Positions 1-10,424 of a stretch of DNA of 64,000 bases are shown piece by piece. A program made the translations under genes and the position numbers. Each line of letters starts with the position of its first letter. The stretch's first letter is position 1. This DNA comes from Psychrobacillus sp. NEAU-3TGS (GTDB lineage: Bacteria; Bacillota; Bacilli; Bacillales_A; Planococcaceae), in contig NZ_JAPNOZ010000011.1 in assembly GCF_029955155.1 (NCBI RefSeq), positions 1-64,000 of the forward strand. The letters are read 5' to 3'. The notes below the pieces were generated by a model that saw only the letters and a program-made list of their open reading frames with translations, had not been told where the DNA came from and did no database searches.

Positions 1-3
1 TCT

Positions 4-60
4 CGATTGAAAATTACCTTTTCCTCATTAATTTCTTCTCTTTTGGTCGATTTTCAATCG
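4..60 (+). terminator. candidate terminator hairpin, long loop
   Basis: A perfect 11-bp inverted repeat (CGATTGAAAAT at 4-14 and ATTTTCAATCG at 50-60) encloses a 35-nt loop and is followed by five T residues. It could end a plus-strand gene lying left of the window. The long loop makes this weak. Confidence 0.3.
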
Positions 61-68
61 TTTTTGCG

Positions 69-233
69 TTAATCCTTCTTATAACAATCACACATTATTG
101 CTTCTTGGTGTGTATGGAAGTGTTCTGTTTCGACAATTACACCACCATCGGGTTGAAACAGTCCCTCTGTTATCGAACAACTAAAACACTCCACTTCTAT
201 CATTTGTCCATTTGCTAAGGTTATCTTTCTCAT
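69..233 (-). CDS. short HIT-like N-terminal fragment (54 aa)
   Basis: The ATG at 233 is chosen because GGGAG lies seven bases upstream; a GTG at 269 has no such site. The product has a C-x-x-C pair (CFSC), then a GG-x-I-x-E stretch and F-x-x-HQ. This resembles the first 40 or so residues of the histidine-triad (HIT) proteins of Bacillales, whose catalytic HxHxH lies much further on. Here the frame stops about 13 residues after the HQ, after a second Cys-rich tail (CDCYKKD), so no HIT active site is present. It may be a decayed HIT gene or an independent small zinc-binding protein. The resemblance is from memory only. Confidence 0.45.
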   Translation of the reverse strand: MRKITLANGQMIEVECFSCSITEGLFQPDGGVIVETEHFHTHQEAIMCDCYKKD

Positions 234-317
234 TTTTGCACTCCCTATCTTCTCCATTTGAATGCTCACAAAAACAGCGAAAGCATATTTAAATGCCTTC
301 GCTGTTTTATACTTGAA

Positions 318-758
318 TTAAACTTCTTCACAATGTTCTTCAAATAGTCCTTGAAGATGTGTAATAACTGATGTTGGAGCGTGCCCTTCGATTTCATGAC
401 GACCGATTTCTGCTACTGTTTGTCCATCTTTTAGTAATACAAATGAAGGTGATGAAGGTAAATGATCTTCACCAAAAATATTACGTGCTTGTTGTGTTGC
501 TAATTTATCTTGACCAGCAAATACTGTTACCAGATGGTCCGGGCGTTTATCGTAATGGATCGCATTAGCTGCTGCTGGTCGAGCGATACCACCTGCACAT
601 CCACAAACAGAGTTAATCATTACGAGTGTTGTCCCCGGACGAGATAAAGCCGCGTCTACTTCTTCTGGTGTTGTTAATTGCTCATAACCACTAGTTTCCA
701 TTTCTCCACGTGCTTGCATAACCATATCATTCATCAATAAATTAAAATCCATATTCAT
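318..758 (-). CDS. brxB: bacilliredoxin BrxB (YqiW-type, CGC motif)
   Basis: A 146-aa protein of the bacilliredoxin family (formerly UPF0403), which removes bacillithiol from S-bacillithiolated proteins after oxidative stress in the cytosol. The CGC redox motif sits at about residue 52 in NSVCGCAGG, followed by the ARPAA segment typical of the family. The N-terminus (MNMDFN) and the C-terminus (EEHCEEV) resemble B. subtilis YqiW/BrxB more than YphP/BrxA. Length matches the family. GGAGTG lies upstream of the chosen ATG. It follows meaB with a 40-bp gap on the same strand and may be read with the mutase operon. Confidence 0.93.
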   Translation of the reverse strand: MNMDFNLLMNDMVMQARGEMETSGYEQLTTPEEVDAALSRPGTTLVMINSVCGCAGGIARPAAANAIHYDKRPDHLVTVFAGQDKLATQQARNIFGEDHLPSSPSFVLLKDGQTVAEIGRHEIEGHAPTSVITHLQGLFEEHCEEV

Positions 759-798
759 TGTTCAACACTCCTTTTCAAACTAGTATTATCTTATCAGA

Positions 799-1893
799 TT
801 ATTGTTTAGAGTTCGAGGAAAATAACTCATCAACTGCCTGTGAAACAGTGATTTGTTCGCCCCTTACTAATTGTTCTAATTCCTTCATCGATTGTTTCTT
901 TTCATTGGAAGAGAAAAAGTCATCATACAACCGGTCGATGATCATTGTTTTATACCAATCAACGGTCTGTTCTTTTCTTCTCTGTACCCAAACACCATTT
1001 TCTAGCATACTTTTTTGGAAAGACAAGATTGTGTCCCACACGATATCAAGTCCCTTTTTATATAGGGAGGAAACTGCTAGTGCTGGTGTTGTCCAATTGG
1101 GTGTAGACGGTGCTAGAAAGTGAAGTATTTGTTTATATTCTGCCACTGTTTTTTTGGCAAGTTTTTCATTCGCTCCGTCTGCTTTATTCACAACAATAGC
1201 ATCGGCAAGCTCCATTATGCCTTTTTTCATACCTTGCAATTCGTCTCCTGCTCCAGTCAATGCTAGAAGCAAGAAGAAATCAACCATTCCCCGAACGATC
1301 GTTTCGCTTTGTCCGACGCCTACTGTTTCTACTAAAATGACATCATATCCAGCTGCTTCACATAAAAGCATCGTTTCGCGAGATTTTTTGTGAACACCAC
1401 CAAGAGTACCGGCAGATGGAGACGGTCTAATAAATGCATTAGAGTTTTTCGCTAGCTCTTCCATCCGCGTTTTATCGCCAAGAATACTGCCACCAGTTAA
1501 AGAAGAACTCGGGTCAATCGCAAGGACCGCCACTTTATAGCCTTGATCACAGAGCATTTTTCCGAAGGCTTCGATAAATGTACTTTTCCCAGCTCCCGGA
1601 ACACCAGTTATCCCAATTCGGATACTGTTTCCTGTGTGTGGCAGAAGTTGTTTTAATAATTGCTGACCGATTGCTTGCTGATCACTTACCGTACTTTCGA
1701 TAAACGTAATCGCTTTTGCTAAGTGTAGTCTTGAACCATTACGGATTTCACGAATAAACTCTTCTACATCGATAAAAAGCTTTTTCTTTTTCGTAAATTT
1801 CTTTACAATCGCTTTTCCCATACCATCATGCTGCGATTTAATCCCACTCATGACATGCATTGAAGTTTCGTTATTTTTTCTCGATTCGGCCAT
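799..1893 (-). CDS. meaB: methylmalonyl-CoA mutase-associated GTPase MeaB
   Basis: A 364-aa G3E-family GTPase (MeaB/ArgK) that gates cobalamin loading of methylmalonyl-CoA mutase and protects the mutase from inactivation. The Walker A motif GVPGAGKST is at residues 97-105, a DVILVETVGVGQSE stretch supplies the Walker B/switch region, and NKAD is the guanine-specificity motif. The start codon overlaps the mutB stop (TAATG), and GAAGGA precedes it, so the two genes are translationally coupled. The roughly 40 residues before the conserved core are basic and low in complexity. The old ArgK/arginine kinase name should not be used. Confidence 0.95.
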   Translation of the reverse strand: MAESRKNNETSMHVMSGIKSQHDGMGKAIVKKFTKKKKLFIDVEEFIREIRNGSRLHLAKAITFIESTVSDQQAIGQQLLKQLLPHTGNSIRIGITGVPGAGKSTFIEAFGKMLCDQGYKVAVLAIDPSSSLTGGSILGDKTRMEELAKNSNAFIRPSPSAGTLGGVHKKSRETMLLCEAAGYDVILVETVGVGQSETIVRGMVDFFLLLALTGAGDELQGMKKGIMELADAIVVNKADGANEKLAKKTVAEYKQILHFLAPSTPNWTTPALAVSSLYKKGLDIVWDTILSFQKSMLENGVWVQRRKEQTVDWYKTMIIDRLYDDFFSSNEKKQSMKELEQLVRGEQITVSQAVDELFSSNSKQ

Positions 1894-4049
1894 TATCCTT
1901 CTACTTCCTCATAACCCAATCGTTTATATACTTCTTCGATGACTTTTTGAGCGGCAACGGGAATAACTGTACCCGGTCCGAAAATAGCAGAAGCTCCATT
2001 TTTACGTAAAAATGCATAATCTTGAGCAGGGATTACTCCACCGACCACGATTAAAATATCTTCTCGTCCTAGTTTTGCTAGCTCTTCTCGTAATGCAGGA
2101 ACAAGCGTCATATGACCGGCCGCCAATGAACTTACCCCTACTACATGGACATCATTTTCCACTGCTTGTTGCGCCGTTTCAGCCGGTGTTTGAAATAAGG
2201 GGCTAATATCGACGTCGAATCCTAAGTCTGCAAATGCTGTTGCAATGACTTTAGCACCTCTGTCATGCCCATCTTGGCCCATTTTGGCGATCAGAATACG
2301 AGGACGTCTTCCTTCGTTGTCACGGAAATCTTCTGCCATTTGTTTGACTGCTTCTATTTCTTCTGCATCACTAAAGTTTGCACTATATACGCCGCTCACT
2401 GAACGAATCACCGCCTTATGTCGTCCGGCAACATATTCAATTGCATCGGAGATTTCTCCAATCGTTGCACGTTTTCTAGCTGCATCCACCGCAGCTGCTA
2501 ATAGATTTACTTCACCTGTTTTTGCTGCTTCAGTTAAGGCCTTAAGTGCTTTTTGTACTGCTTCTTCGTCGCGATTTGCTTTTACTTCTGCCAAGCGTTC
2601 CATTTGTTTTTGACGCACGACTGTATTGTCGATATTCAAAATATCAATGGCATCTTCTTGTTCTAAACGATATTTATTGACCCCGATAATGATTTCTTTT
2701 GAAGAGTCAATTTGCGCTTGTTTTTTCGCAGCTGCTTCTTCAATTTTCATCTTCGGCAGTCCAGTTTCAATTGCTTTTGCCATGCCGCCAAGCTCTTCGA
2801 TTTCTTCGATTAGTGCCCAGGCTTTTTCCATCAATTCGTTTGTAAGTGTTTCCACATAATACGAACCGCCCCAAGGATCAATTACTTTAGTCATATTCGT
2901 TTCTTCTTGTAAAAACAGCTGCGTATTACGTGCGATTCGGGCAGAGAAGTCGGTGGGAAGTGCTATCGCCTCATCTAGTGCATTCGTGTGAAGTGATTGC
3001 GTATGCCCCATTGCAGCGGCATTTGCTTCGACTAGAGTTCTCGTTACATTATTAAATGGATCTTGCTCCGTTAAACTCCAGCCGGATGTTTGAGAATGTG
3101 TACGTAGCGCCAATGTTTTTGGATTTTTAGGGTCAAAGCTAGCCATCATTTGTGCCCAAATTCTACGAGCAGCGCGCATTTTTGCTACTTCCATGAAATA
3201 GTTCATACCGATCGCCCAGAAGAATGAAAGTCTTGGTGCGAATGAATCAATTTCAATGCCGGCTTTTAAACCTGTCCGAACATATTCCAAACCATCTGCT
3301 AAAGTATAAGCAAGCTCAATATCTGCAGTAGCTCCCGCTTCTTGCATATGATATCCAGAAATCGAAATCGAGTTGAACTTCGGCATATACTTGGCAGTGT
3401 ATGCAAAAATATCGGCAATTATTTTCATCGACATATCTGGTGTGTAAATATACGTGTTTCGAACCATGTATTCTTTTAAAATATCATTTTGAATTGTCCC
3501 TGCAAGCTGCTCTGGAGTTACTCCTTGCTCTTCAGCAGTGACAATATAAAAGGCTAGTATCGGTAAAACGGCTCCATTCATTGTCATTGACACGGACATT
3601 TGGTCGAGTGGAATACCACTAAAGAGAATTTTCATATCTTCTACAGAATCGATAGCAACTCCCGCTTTTCCAACGTCCCCTGTCACTCGTTCATGATCCG
3701 AATCGTAACCTCGGTGAGTAGGTAAGTCGAATGCTACCGACAAACCTTTTTGTCCCATTGCTAAGTTTCTTCTATAGAAAGCGTTACTTTCTTCCGCTGT
3801 TGAAAATCCTGCATATTGACGCACAGTCCATGGTTTTGCCACATACATCGTTGGATAAGGTCCCCGTGTATTTGGCGCGATTCCTGGTAAATCATTTAAA
3901 TGCTGCACATTGCTTCGGTCAGATTCTTCATATACTTTTTTTAGCTCGATTCCTTCATTTGTTAAAAAGGAATCTCCTTGTTGTGGACTATTCATTGATT
4001 TTTCTATTAGTTTTTCGATAGAAACGGCTGAATAATTAGGCGTTGACAT
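1893..4049 (-). CDS. mutB: methylmalonyl-CoA mutase large subunit
   Basis: The catalytic subunit interconverts (R)-methylmalonyl-CoA and succinyl-CoA using adenosylcobalamin. The N-terminal TIM-barrel domain carries the [12 protein letters not shown] and [14 protein letters not shown] stretches. The C-terminal B12-binding domain has the base-off DxHxxG motif in [13 protein letters not shown] place the start at 4049 (MSTPNYS, 718 aa) rather than at an in-frame ATG seven codons upstream, because GGAGG sits six bases before it. The gene overlaps the end of mutA by 14 bp, so subunit synthesis is likely coupled. It probably serves propionate, odd-chain and branched-chain carbon catabolism. Confidence 0.96.
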   Translation of the reverse strand: MSTPNYSAVSIEKLIEKSMNSPQQGDSFLTNEGIELKKVYEESDRSNVQHLNDLPGIAPNTRGPYPTMYVAKPWTVRQYAGFSTAEESNAFYRRNLAMGQKGLSVAFDLPTHRGYDSDHERVTGDVGKAGVAIDSVEDMKILFSGIPLDQMSVSMTMNGAVLPILAFYIVTAEEQGVTPEQLAGTIQNDILKEYMVRNTYIYTPDMSMKIIADIFAYTAKYMPKFNSISISGYHMQEAGATADIELAYTLADGLEYVRTGLKAGIEIDSFAPRLSFFWAIGMNYFMEVAKMRAARRIWAQMMASFDPKNPKTLALRTHSQTSGWSLTEQDPFNNVTRTLVEANAAAMGHTQSLHTNALDEAIALPTDFSARIARNTQLFLQEETNMTKVIDPWGGSYYVETLTNELMEKAWALIEEIEELGGMAKAIETGLPKMKIEEAAAKKQAQIDSSKEIIIGVNKYRLEQEDAIDILNIDNTVVRQKQMERLAEVKANRDEEAVQKALKALTEAAKTGEVNLLAAAVDAARKRATIGEISDAIEYVAGRHKAVIRSVSGVYSANFSDAEEIEAVKQMAEDFRDNEGRRPRILIAKMGQDGHDRGAKVIATAFADLGFDVDISPLFQTPAETAQQAVENDVHVVGVSSLAAGHMTLVPALREELAKLGREDILIVVGGVIPAQDYAFLRKNGASAIFGPGTVIPVAAQKVIEEVYKRLGYEEVEG

Positions 4050-5685
4050 TGGAATCCTCCTTTTGCGCAAGTGCTAGCAATTGTTGTCCCTTTTCAAGTA
4101 ATGACTGTCCGGCAAAAATGCGTCCAGACAAACCAGCTTCTAACCAGTCTTCATACTCCTCGCATTTACCTGCCACATCCATTGGAACGGACAATTGCTC
4201 ATTCAATAATGCAGGAACTAAACCTGCTGTTTGCTCGTCATTTCCGACAAAGATGACATAGTCAATACGTTGTTCATCAATCCACTTTTGTAAATCGAAC
4301 GGTTTTAAGTTTTCCGGTGCAACAGTTGGAGAAATACCTAATGCGACTAAATAACCGCTAACGAAATCCATTCGCGCTTTATATTCTTTTAATAAGCCAT
4401 ATGGAATAATAGTTGTATTTAATGGTTTTTGTTGAAATGCTTGTCTTAGCTGTTCGAATGGTTCGGCAAGACGTTTAAAATCTATCTGTTTAATAGCTTC
4501 CGGTAATATATCAGCTGGATTTGCGTAAATATTCGTTCCGATAAGCGATTTTTTTCGAGTAGCTAGTAGAGCAAGCTGCTGCTGCCATTTTTCATCTGCT
4601 CGAGCTAAAAGCTTGGATTCTCTATCTTCTAGCGTTGCTTCCTTCATTAACTCAAAAAAATAGGTCCATGCTTTTTCCACTAATTCTTTTGTTAAACTCT
4701 CCACATAGTAAGACCCACCGGCCGCATCGATTACACGCTGAATATGCGTTTCTTCTTTTAATACGAGTTGCATATTACGCGCGATTCGATTAGATGTCGG
4801 TGTAACTTTTGTCAAATAATCATGTGGGTACGTTGTTACGCTGTCTGCTCCTCCAAGCACCGCGGCAAGCGCACTATTTCCTGCCCGAAGAATATTAACA
4901 TATGAGTCTAGTACTGAAAATGAACGCAATGAAGTTTCCACATGCACAGGAATTGCTTCTAGATTAGTCTGTCCAAATCCTTCGCCAAAAGCTTGCCAAA
5001 GGACACGGAAAGCACGAATTTTTGCTATTTCCATAAAGAAATTTGTATCTACCGAAAACTGAACAAATGCCTTTTGAACAAGCTCCCCTATGCTTGTTTC
5101 ACGAGCAAGTGAATCTGCCTGTACAAGAACACTCGCTAGTTCACTGACAGCGTCTCCTCCAGCTTGATGAATGCTTGAGCCATTTAAGAAAGTCGTTCTA
5201 GCATGTAAAGTAGTAGCATTTTTTGCTCCCTTCACTAAACCATTTAACTCCGTGAAGTGGTCCAAAAAGGACGGATTGTTTGTTACATCTAAAATAGCCT
5301 TATGTTCTGATAATAGACCTTTCCATTCCTCTATTTGCTCAGCATTCCATACATGTTCTTTTTCCACTTTATAATGAATGACATCATTGCCTTTTCCAAG
5401 CGATTCTTTTATATCCATTAAAACTTCCTCACTTGTACCACCCTCTGCAAGTTGCGCGATGGACCATTCGGAAGAATTTTTCGCTTGTCTTACAATATCC
5501 GTTTGTGAAACAGGTATAAATGCCGCATCAGCTAATGAATAAAGCGGTTTCAAAATGATATCCTCTAAGGTTTTTGTAGAAAGGGAGTCTAATGTTTTCC
5601 CTTTTAGTGATTTAAGTGCTGTTTGTTCCCAATCACCGAGTGTTGCTCTATTAAATATTGTTTGTTTCATTTTATCTATTGTCAT
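4036..5685 (-). CDS. mutA: methylmalonyl-CoA mutase small subunit
   Basis: A 549-aa mutase-fold protein, the non-catalytic partner of MutB. It keeps mutase barrel features such as RTTFLNGSS and [19 protein letters not shown]. Its C-terminal region has the Rossmann-like B12-domain shape but no DxHxxG cobalamin-ligating motif, as expected for the small subunit. It is shorter than the small subunits of many actinobacteria. It is the first gene of the mutA-mutB-meaB(-brxB) operon. The Shine-Dalgarno signal before this ATG is poor (GGGGGAAG about 17 bases upstream), so the exact start is less certain than the gene. Confidence 0.93.
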   Translation of the reverse strand: MTIDKMKQTIFNRATLGDWEQTALKSLKGKTLDSLSTKTLEDIILKPLYSLADAAFIPVSQTDIVRQAKNSSEWSIAQLAEGGTSEEVLMDIKESLGKGNDVIHYKVEKEHVWNAEQIEEWKGLLSEHKAILDVTNNPSFLDHFTELNGLVKGAKNATTLHARTTFLNGSSIHQAGGDAVSELASVLVQADSLARETSIGELVQKAFVQFSVDTNFFMEIAKIRAFRVLWQAFGEGFGQTNLEAIPVHVETSLRSFSVLDSYVNILRAGNSALAAVLGGADSVTTYPHDYLTKVTPTSNRIARNMQLVLKEETHIQRVIDAAGGSYYVESLTKELVEKAWTYFFELMKEATLEDRESKLLARADEKWQQQLALLATRKKSLIGTNIYANPADILPEAIKQIDFKRLAEPFEQLRQAFQQKPLNTTIIPYGLLKEYKARMDFVSGYLVALGISPTVAPENLKPFDLQKWIDEQRIDYVIFVGNDEQTAGLVPALLNEQLSVPMDVAGKCEEYEDWLEAGLSGRIFAGQSLLEKGQQLLALAQKEDSNVNA

Positions 5686-5871
5686 ATGAACGCTCTCGCT
5701 TCCCCCTATGTAAATAAAATTAACTTAATTATATATTAACGGACAATGATTACATTAGAAAGGGAAACTTCCTCAGAAGTCTGAAGAAAGAGCAAAAGGA
5801 CTGGAGCCTGGACGGAAAAGTTCTTGAAGAAAGTTTTCCGTAAATGATAATTTTTATAATTTTCTACTAAA

Positions 5872-5909
5872 CGAAAAATCCTCTCTCATAATCGAAAGAG
5901 GATTTTTCG
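5872..5909 (-). terminator. bidirectional terminator between ger operon and mutA
   Basis: Thirteen-base perfect arms (CGAAAAATCCTCT at 5872-5884, AGAGGATTTTTCG at 5897-5909) with a 12-nt loop and T-rich flanks on both sides. It lies just after the gerAC stop codon on the minus strand. Confidence 0.85.
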
Positions 5910-5913
5910 TTTT

Positions 5914-7038
5914 TTACTCAATTGCTCCCGTACCTTTAAGCTCTACATCAACGCTTACGTCAATCGGTAAATCTGGATATGCTTTTTGCCATTCAGAAAT
6001 CGTGTTCTTATTATAGAGCACCATCGACCTATACCTTAAACCAAAGCCTATCGGGTCAAAATTTTCTTTTTGAACGGTAGTGAGAAAATCTATGATCTTT
6101 TTTTTCACTGCTTTTGAAGCTATCTGATCATACTCCTTTAGGTCTTTTAAGGATAGGTTTTTATTTGACTGACCAATTACACCAACCATTTTTATTTTCA
6201 TATTAATGGATGTTGGTTTTTCATCGACCATTATAATTTTATAATGTATCTTTGTTCTTTCCATATTAAGGATTAATGTTAAATCATCTGATTCTGCTTT
6301 ATAACTAAATCCACTCATTCCATTTACGATAGTATTGTAATACTTTGATTCCTCTGCGTCTAATTCGAGCGGTTTTGTTTCCTCTTTCACAACTAGAGAT
6401 TTATTGACTATTAACTCTTTTTTATCTTCTGATGCCTCTACAAGCGGTACTACTGCATCTATCCCATCCGACAACATATTTCTTCTAAATTCATAAAGGA
6501 AAGTAGAGGTGATGAAAGGACTATCCGTACCACTAGTACCAAAAAAGTTTATAAGAGTAGAGGATACTGCCGATTCGGCAGCAGGTTCAACTCGTAAAAT
6601 AGATTCCGCAGAAGGTTTAGCAGCAGCTACCCATGCTATTAACTGAATATCACTCCGTCTCACAAAATAATCCATAAAATCCTTTATATTCTCTTGTAAT
6701 AAACCTTCATTAATCACGATCATTTTGGTATGCCCAAATTCTAGTACTTTATCGGTGTGCGTCTCCAAAATTCGGATTGCTTCTGCAAGTGTTTCCCCTT
6801 CATACACTAAATATTCATAGTTAGGACCAGTAGATGATTTAATGGAAGCGACTGGTAAGGATAGTTTTAATGTTATTTTATAACCCCCTTTTTCCTTTTC
6901 CGAAGGGTCTACACCAATACCCGTTACGAAAACTCGCTTATCAATATCTTTAAATCCACACCCTGCCAATATAGAAACACATGAAAAGTATATAGCTACA
7001 ACAACGACTACTTTAAAACTCTTGAATCGACGCTTCAT
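5914..7038 (-). CDS. gerAC: spore germination lipoprotein, Ger(x)C / GerAC family
   Basis: A 374-aa protein of the Ger(x)C family, the C subunit of nutrient germinant receptors in the spore inner membrane. A lipoprotein signal peptide runs to the lipobox ILAGC near residue 27. The mature part starts with the family hallmark DKRVFVTGIGVDPSE (ordering: signal, N-terminal Ger domain, C-terminal Spore_GerAC domain), and length is normal. The start overlaps the stop of the upstream permease gene by ATGA, as in gerA operons. The nutrient recognised cannot be read from sequence. The symbol is by family; the true orthologue could be gerB, gerK or another paralogue. Confidence 0.9.
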   Translation of the reverse strand: MKRRFKSFKVVVVVAIYFSCVSILAGCGFKDIDKRVFVTGIGVDPSEKEKGGYKITLKLSLPVASIKSSTGPNYEYLVYEGETLAEAIRILETHTDKVLEFGHTKMIVINEGLLQENIKDFMDYFVRRSDIQLIAWVAAAKPSAESILRVEPAAESAVSSTLINFFGTSGTDSPFITSTFLYEFRRNMLSDGIDAVVPLVEASEDKKELIVNKSLVVKEETKPLELDAEESKYYNTIVNGMSGFSYKAESDDLTLILNMERTKIHYKIIMVDEKPTSINMKIKMVGVIGQSNKNLSLKDLKEYDQIASKAVKKKIIDFLTTVQKENFDPIGFGLRYRSMVLYNKNTISEWQKAYPDLPIDVSVDVELKGTGAIE

Positions 7039-8128
7039 AGTTTCGCTCTCCTTTTCACAAGAACTAAGGAACTGATTAATACGACGAAAAAAATTGGTAT
7101 AGACCCAAAGAAATAATTGGATAAGGAAAATAGTTGGTACTGTGTCAATTTTCTTGTTAAAACTAAAGAAATGATGCCAAATATAACAACGAAAATATAA
7201 GGTGCCAACATTTTATCTTTCCATTTCAAACGTTTAAGTTGAAAAATACTTTCTAAAAGTTTTAAAGCCACATGCCAATGCAACAATAAACTAACAAAAG
7301 CGATTCCCAAAAAAGCGAGGATGAAAATAAAAATAACTCGTTCTATTAAACCATATTTCATGCGAACCGAATCACTCGTGGATATCCATGGAAAAGTAAG
7401 TTCTGCTATCTGTTCCACCCCGTTATACCCAATAGGGACAAAAAAGTAGTAAACAATATGGCAGCTCCTGATAACCCAATAACCAGGACTTGTTTCCATC
7501 CCATTTTATGCTTTTTTGTAAAAAGTTCGTTAAAAATGACTAAATCTGCAATTCCCATAAATATGTAAAGAGCAGCACCAAATGCCCAATAAGAGGGAAC
7601 ATGGTTTATATGCATCATGGCAATCTTGATAAAATCCCAGTCTAGTTTGGGGTTCACATAAAATTTTATCAATAAAAAGAAAATTAAAGGAACAAATAAA
7701 ACGAGCACAATTTCTGCCATATACAACATACTTCTAGATTTCATCAATATTCCAAAGGATATAACCAGAACAAAGGCTAAGGTTGTTATAACAATGGATG
7801 TTTCTGGTGCAAAAAAAGTGATAAATAGAAATACGTACGTAATGAGGGTAATAAGTCCAGCACCAAACCAACATAAAAATAGATAAAAAAGCACCGGGTA
7901 AGCAAACCATTTAGGTGTATATTGTTTCAACATATCCGGAAAACTTTTACCCGGGAACGCGTTGAATAATTTAACTAGAATAAACACGTATATTGTTCCA
8001 ATAATAACAGCGGCAAACATAGAAGGAATTGCACCAGTTTTGCTTTCAAATAAAAGTATTTTAGGCACAGAGGCAACGATATTAGAAATCATCGTTAAAA
8101 AAATTAAATAATAAAGAAAACGATTCAT
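7035..8128 (-). pseudogene. gerAB: germinant receptor permease subunit GerAB-like, one-base frameshift
   Basis: Amino-acid-permease-like endospore germination protein with many membrane helices. The first part (8128 to about 7442) and the last part (about 7445 to 7035) lie in two frames that meet at a run of six A (7440-7445 on the plus strand). Adding one base gives a continuous protein of about 364 residues, the usual GerAB length, with ...FTTFFVPIGYNGVEQ... across the joint. Both ends keep ATGA overlaps with the neighbouring subunits. A sequencing indel is more likely than real loss, because the rest of the protein is intact. Confidence 0.85.
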
Positions 8129-9490
8129 TCGCTTTTCACCCCTTTTTCACTCCTTCTACTCTTCCAATACATTTTTAAATAAGGTTCGCCAAAGCTTTCC
8201 TTATTTATTAAAAACATAAGAATCCCTAAAAAGCCCAATATGAAACCGACTGTACCAAAAAAAAGTTGTAAAAGCGAGTAGAATATATCTGCAAAATCTA
8301 ATTGAAAAACTCATTTCGTTAATAGGGATAACGAAACTCGAGATAGCGACCGCTGATACGATGATAATCATGATATTGGAGGTTAGCGCTGCTTCAGTAG
8401 CTGCAGATCCCAATATTAAACCACCAACCGTGGTAGCTGTGGCACTAATGGCTTTTGGCAGCCTAATACTCGCTTCTGTTAATAGTTCCATAAAAATAAG
8501 CATAAATAACACTTCGATAAAAGATGGATAAGGTACTCCAATCCTACTCCCCGCAACAGTTAAAGCGAGCTCTGTTCGGAAAATGTCAGGATTATACGAA
8601 GTAATGGCAACATATAGAGCAGGCAATATTAAACAGGTTATGAGCCCAAAATATCGAAGTACGAGCGTAAACGAAGTAATCCAAAATAAATGATAGTTAT
8701 CTTCCATGGACACCATAAAATCAAAAAAGACGACTGGAGCTATTAAAGCGTGTGGACTTCCGTCAATCATAATTATGACTTTTCCAGCATCCAAATTATA
8801 ACAAATACGATCAGGCCTCTCTGTCAGCATTAATGTTGGAAACAAAGTAAACTTCTTTCCATTTAAGTACAGTTGAAGTTCCCCCGCTGATTGAATAAGC
8901 GGTGAATCTAATCCTTCCAGTCTTTTCCGAATCGTTTTTAAAATGGCTGGCTTTACAGTTTGATCATCGTAAATTATAGCAATGTCATTATGCGTTTTAT
9001 CTTTTAACTCTAAGATTTCAATCTTCAGAGTGGGCTCCTTATACCGGTGTCGTATTATATTCAAGTTGGTAAGAATATCCTCGCTTAATGCTTGCTGAGG
9101 TCCATATACAGTTGGTTCCATAAGCGTTTGCTGAACTGTACTCGTGTTTACCTTCTTCACATCTATTAGAAAAAATTGATGCTGAACCGCTATTAAGACA
9201 CTTCCCTTTGTAAGCTCAAGCGGGATTTTTTCTTCTGATTTAATTTCTAGAATATCAGGCGACGATTGAACATAAGACGCATAATGTTGCATCGACTTCA
9301 TTTCGAAAAAAGGCTTAATAATCATATTTTGTAATTTATCGCCGTCTACTGCTGTTTTTAAATAAAGTAAGAATGCTGCCTCTTCTTCTAGCTGTAAAGG
9401 GATTAGCAAAACATCAAAAGAAGGACTCAGTTGCTCCTTAAGTTCACTCATCAACTTAGGAGGATTCGGTTTCTCTTTTAAATTTGTCAT
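8125..9490 (-). pseudogene. gerAA: germinant receptor subunit GerAA-like, one-base frameshift near C-terminus
   Basis: Membrane A subunit of a GerA-type receptor: N-terminal cytosolic domain, then a transmembrane block with PALYVAITSYNPD and the RIGVPYPSFIEV segment typical of the family. The start is placed at 9490 (MTNLKEK) because GGAGG lies seven bases upstream. The open frame ends at 8201 with an unnatural tail. The correct C-terminus (ending ESFGEPYLKMYWKSRRSEKG) continues in the next frame to a stop at 8125 that overlaps the gerAB ATG as ATGA. The frame changes either at an A8 run (8257-8264) or at A4 (8293-8296). Confidence 0.85.
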
Positions 9491-9680
9491 GTACAAACCT
9501 CCAGGAAAGAGAATCTTCGATAAGCATAGGTTAACCGAAAGAGCACTTTTCAATCCTATTAGCAGGAAATATACATGCTTTCATTGAAGAAAATTTATGA
9601 TCAGGAATACATACACTTACACAAGGAGCATATATTTTGTAAATAGAGTTCAAATTTATTTCATCAAAGGGAATGATATA

Positions 9681-10373
9681 TTGAGTGCAATAGTTCTCGG
9701 GGGAATTCTTTTTATAAGTATGGTTATCGGAGCTGGAATGGCTTGGTTAATCGCCACTATATTTCAACATTCCAAGGAAGGTTTGGCTCTTTTATGCGGG
9801 GGATTCTTAGTAGGAATACTGGCACTCGATCTTATCCCATCTGCAATAAATTCATACAAATTACCTGGAATAGCGCTTGGGATACTCATCGGATTTATAT
9901 TTCTATTACTAGTGAACACATCATTCCACTCTTCTAACCAACATAAATCGTCTGTCTATTTGCTAACGATCGCTCTTTTTATACATACCATTCCCTTGAG
10001 TTTAACTATTGGAAATTTACTAGAGGATTCTTCTTTCGCTCGCTCCATCACAACTTCTACCATTTTGCATCATATCCCGGAAGGCTTTGCGCTTACTTCT
10101 CTATTTGTTTCACAGGGTCAGAAAATAATAAACTTATTCCTATGTTTTATTAGTTTATCTTTCTGTTTTAGTATGTTTATTTGGATTGGCAACCATATAC
10201 ATCTCGACATGAAGGCGCAAAGTATCCTTTTAGGCATATCTATTGGACTTATTGCTATTACTAGTGTAAATGAATTTATTCTACGTAATATAAAGGCCAT
10301 GTCTACTAGATCAGCCGCAACCTTTATCCTATTAGGGTATCTTCTAAGTGTAGTATTTCATGTAGTATTCTAA
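9681..10373 (+). CDS. ZIP-family-like metal permease
   Basis: A hydrophobic protein of about 230 residues with roughly eight membrane segments. The HHIPEGFAL motif matches the metal-binding helix of ZIP/ZupT transporters, which usually carry Zn2+, Mn2+ or Fe2+ into the cytosol. I favour a TTG start at 9681, preceded by AAAGGGA at good spacing. The open frame reaches back to an ATG at 9597, but that has no ribosome site and would add a hydrophilic, Tyr-rich tail. The gene stands alone, divergent from the ger operon, and ends in a strong terminator. Substrate is not determinable. Confidence 0.75.
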   Translation: MSAIVLGGILFISMVIGAGMAWLIATIFQHSKEGLALLCGGFLVGILALDLIPSAINSYKLPGIALGILIGFIFLLLVNTSFHSSNQHKSSVYLLTIALFIHTIPLSLTIGNLLEDSSFARSITTSTILHHIPEGFALTSLFVSQGQKIINLFLCFISLSFCFSMFIWIGNHIHLDMKAQSILLGISIGLIAITSVNEFILRNIKAMSTRSAATFILLGYLLSVVFHVVF

Positions 10374-10384
10374 TTAAATCTCAA

Positions 10385-10421
10385 AAAACGCAAGAAGGAG
10401 TTCTAGTCCTTCTTGCGTTTT
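10385..10421 (+). terminator. bidirectional rho-independent terminator
   Basis: Fifteen-base perfect arms (AAAACGCAAGAAGGA and its complement, 10385-10399 and 10407-10421) with a 7-nt loop. Serves the convergent ZIP-like and UbiB-like genes. Confidence 0.9.
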
Positions 10422-10424
10422 CCT

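Noticed and set aside
7440..7445. Programmed ribosomal frameshifting in gerAB
   Set aside because: The same kind of shift appears in about ten unrelated genes of the window with no slippery heptamer plus structure, so sequencing error fits better.
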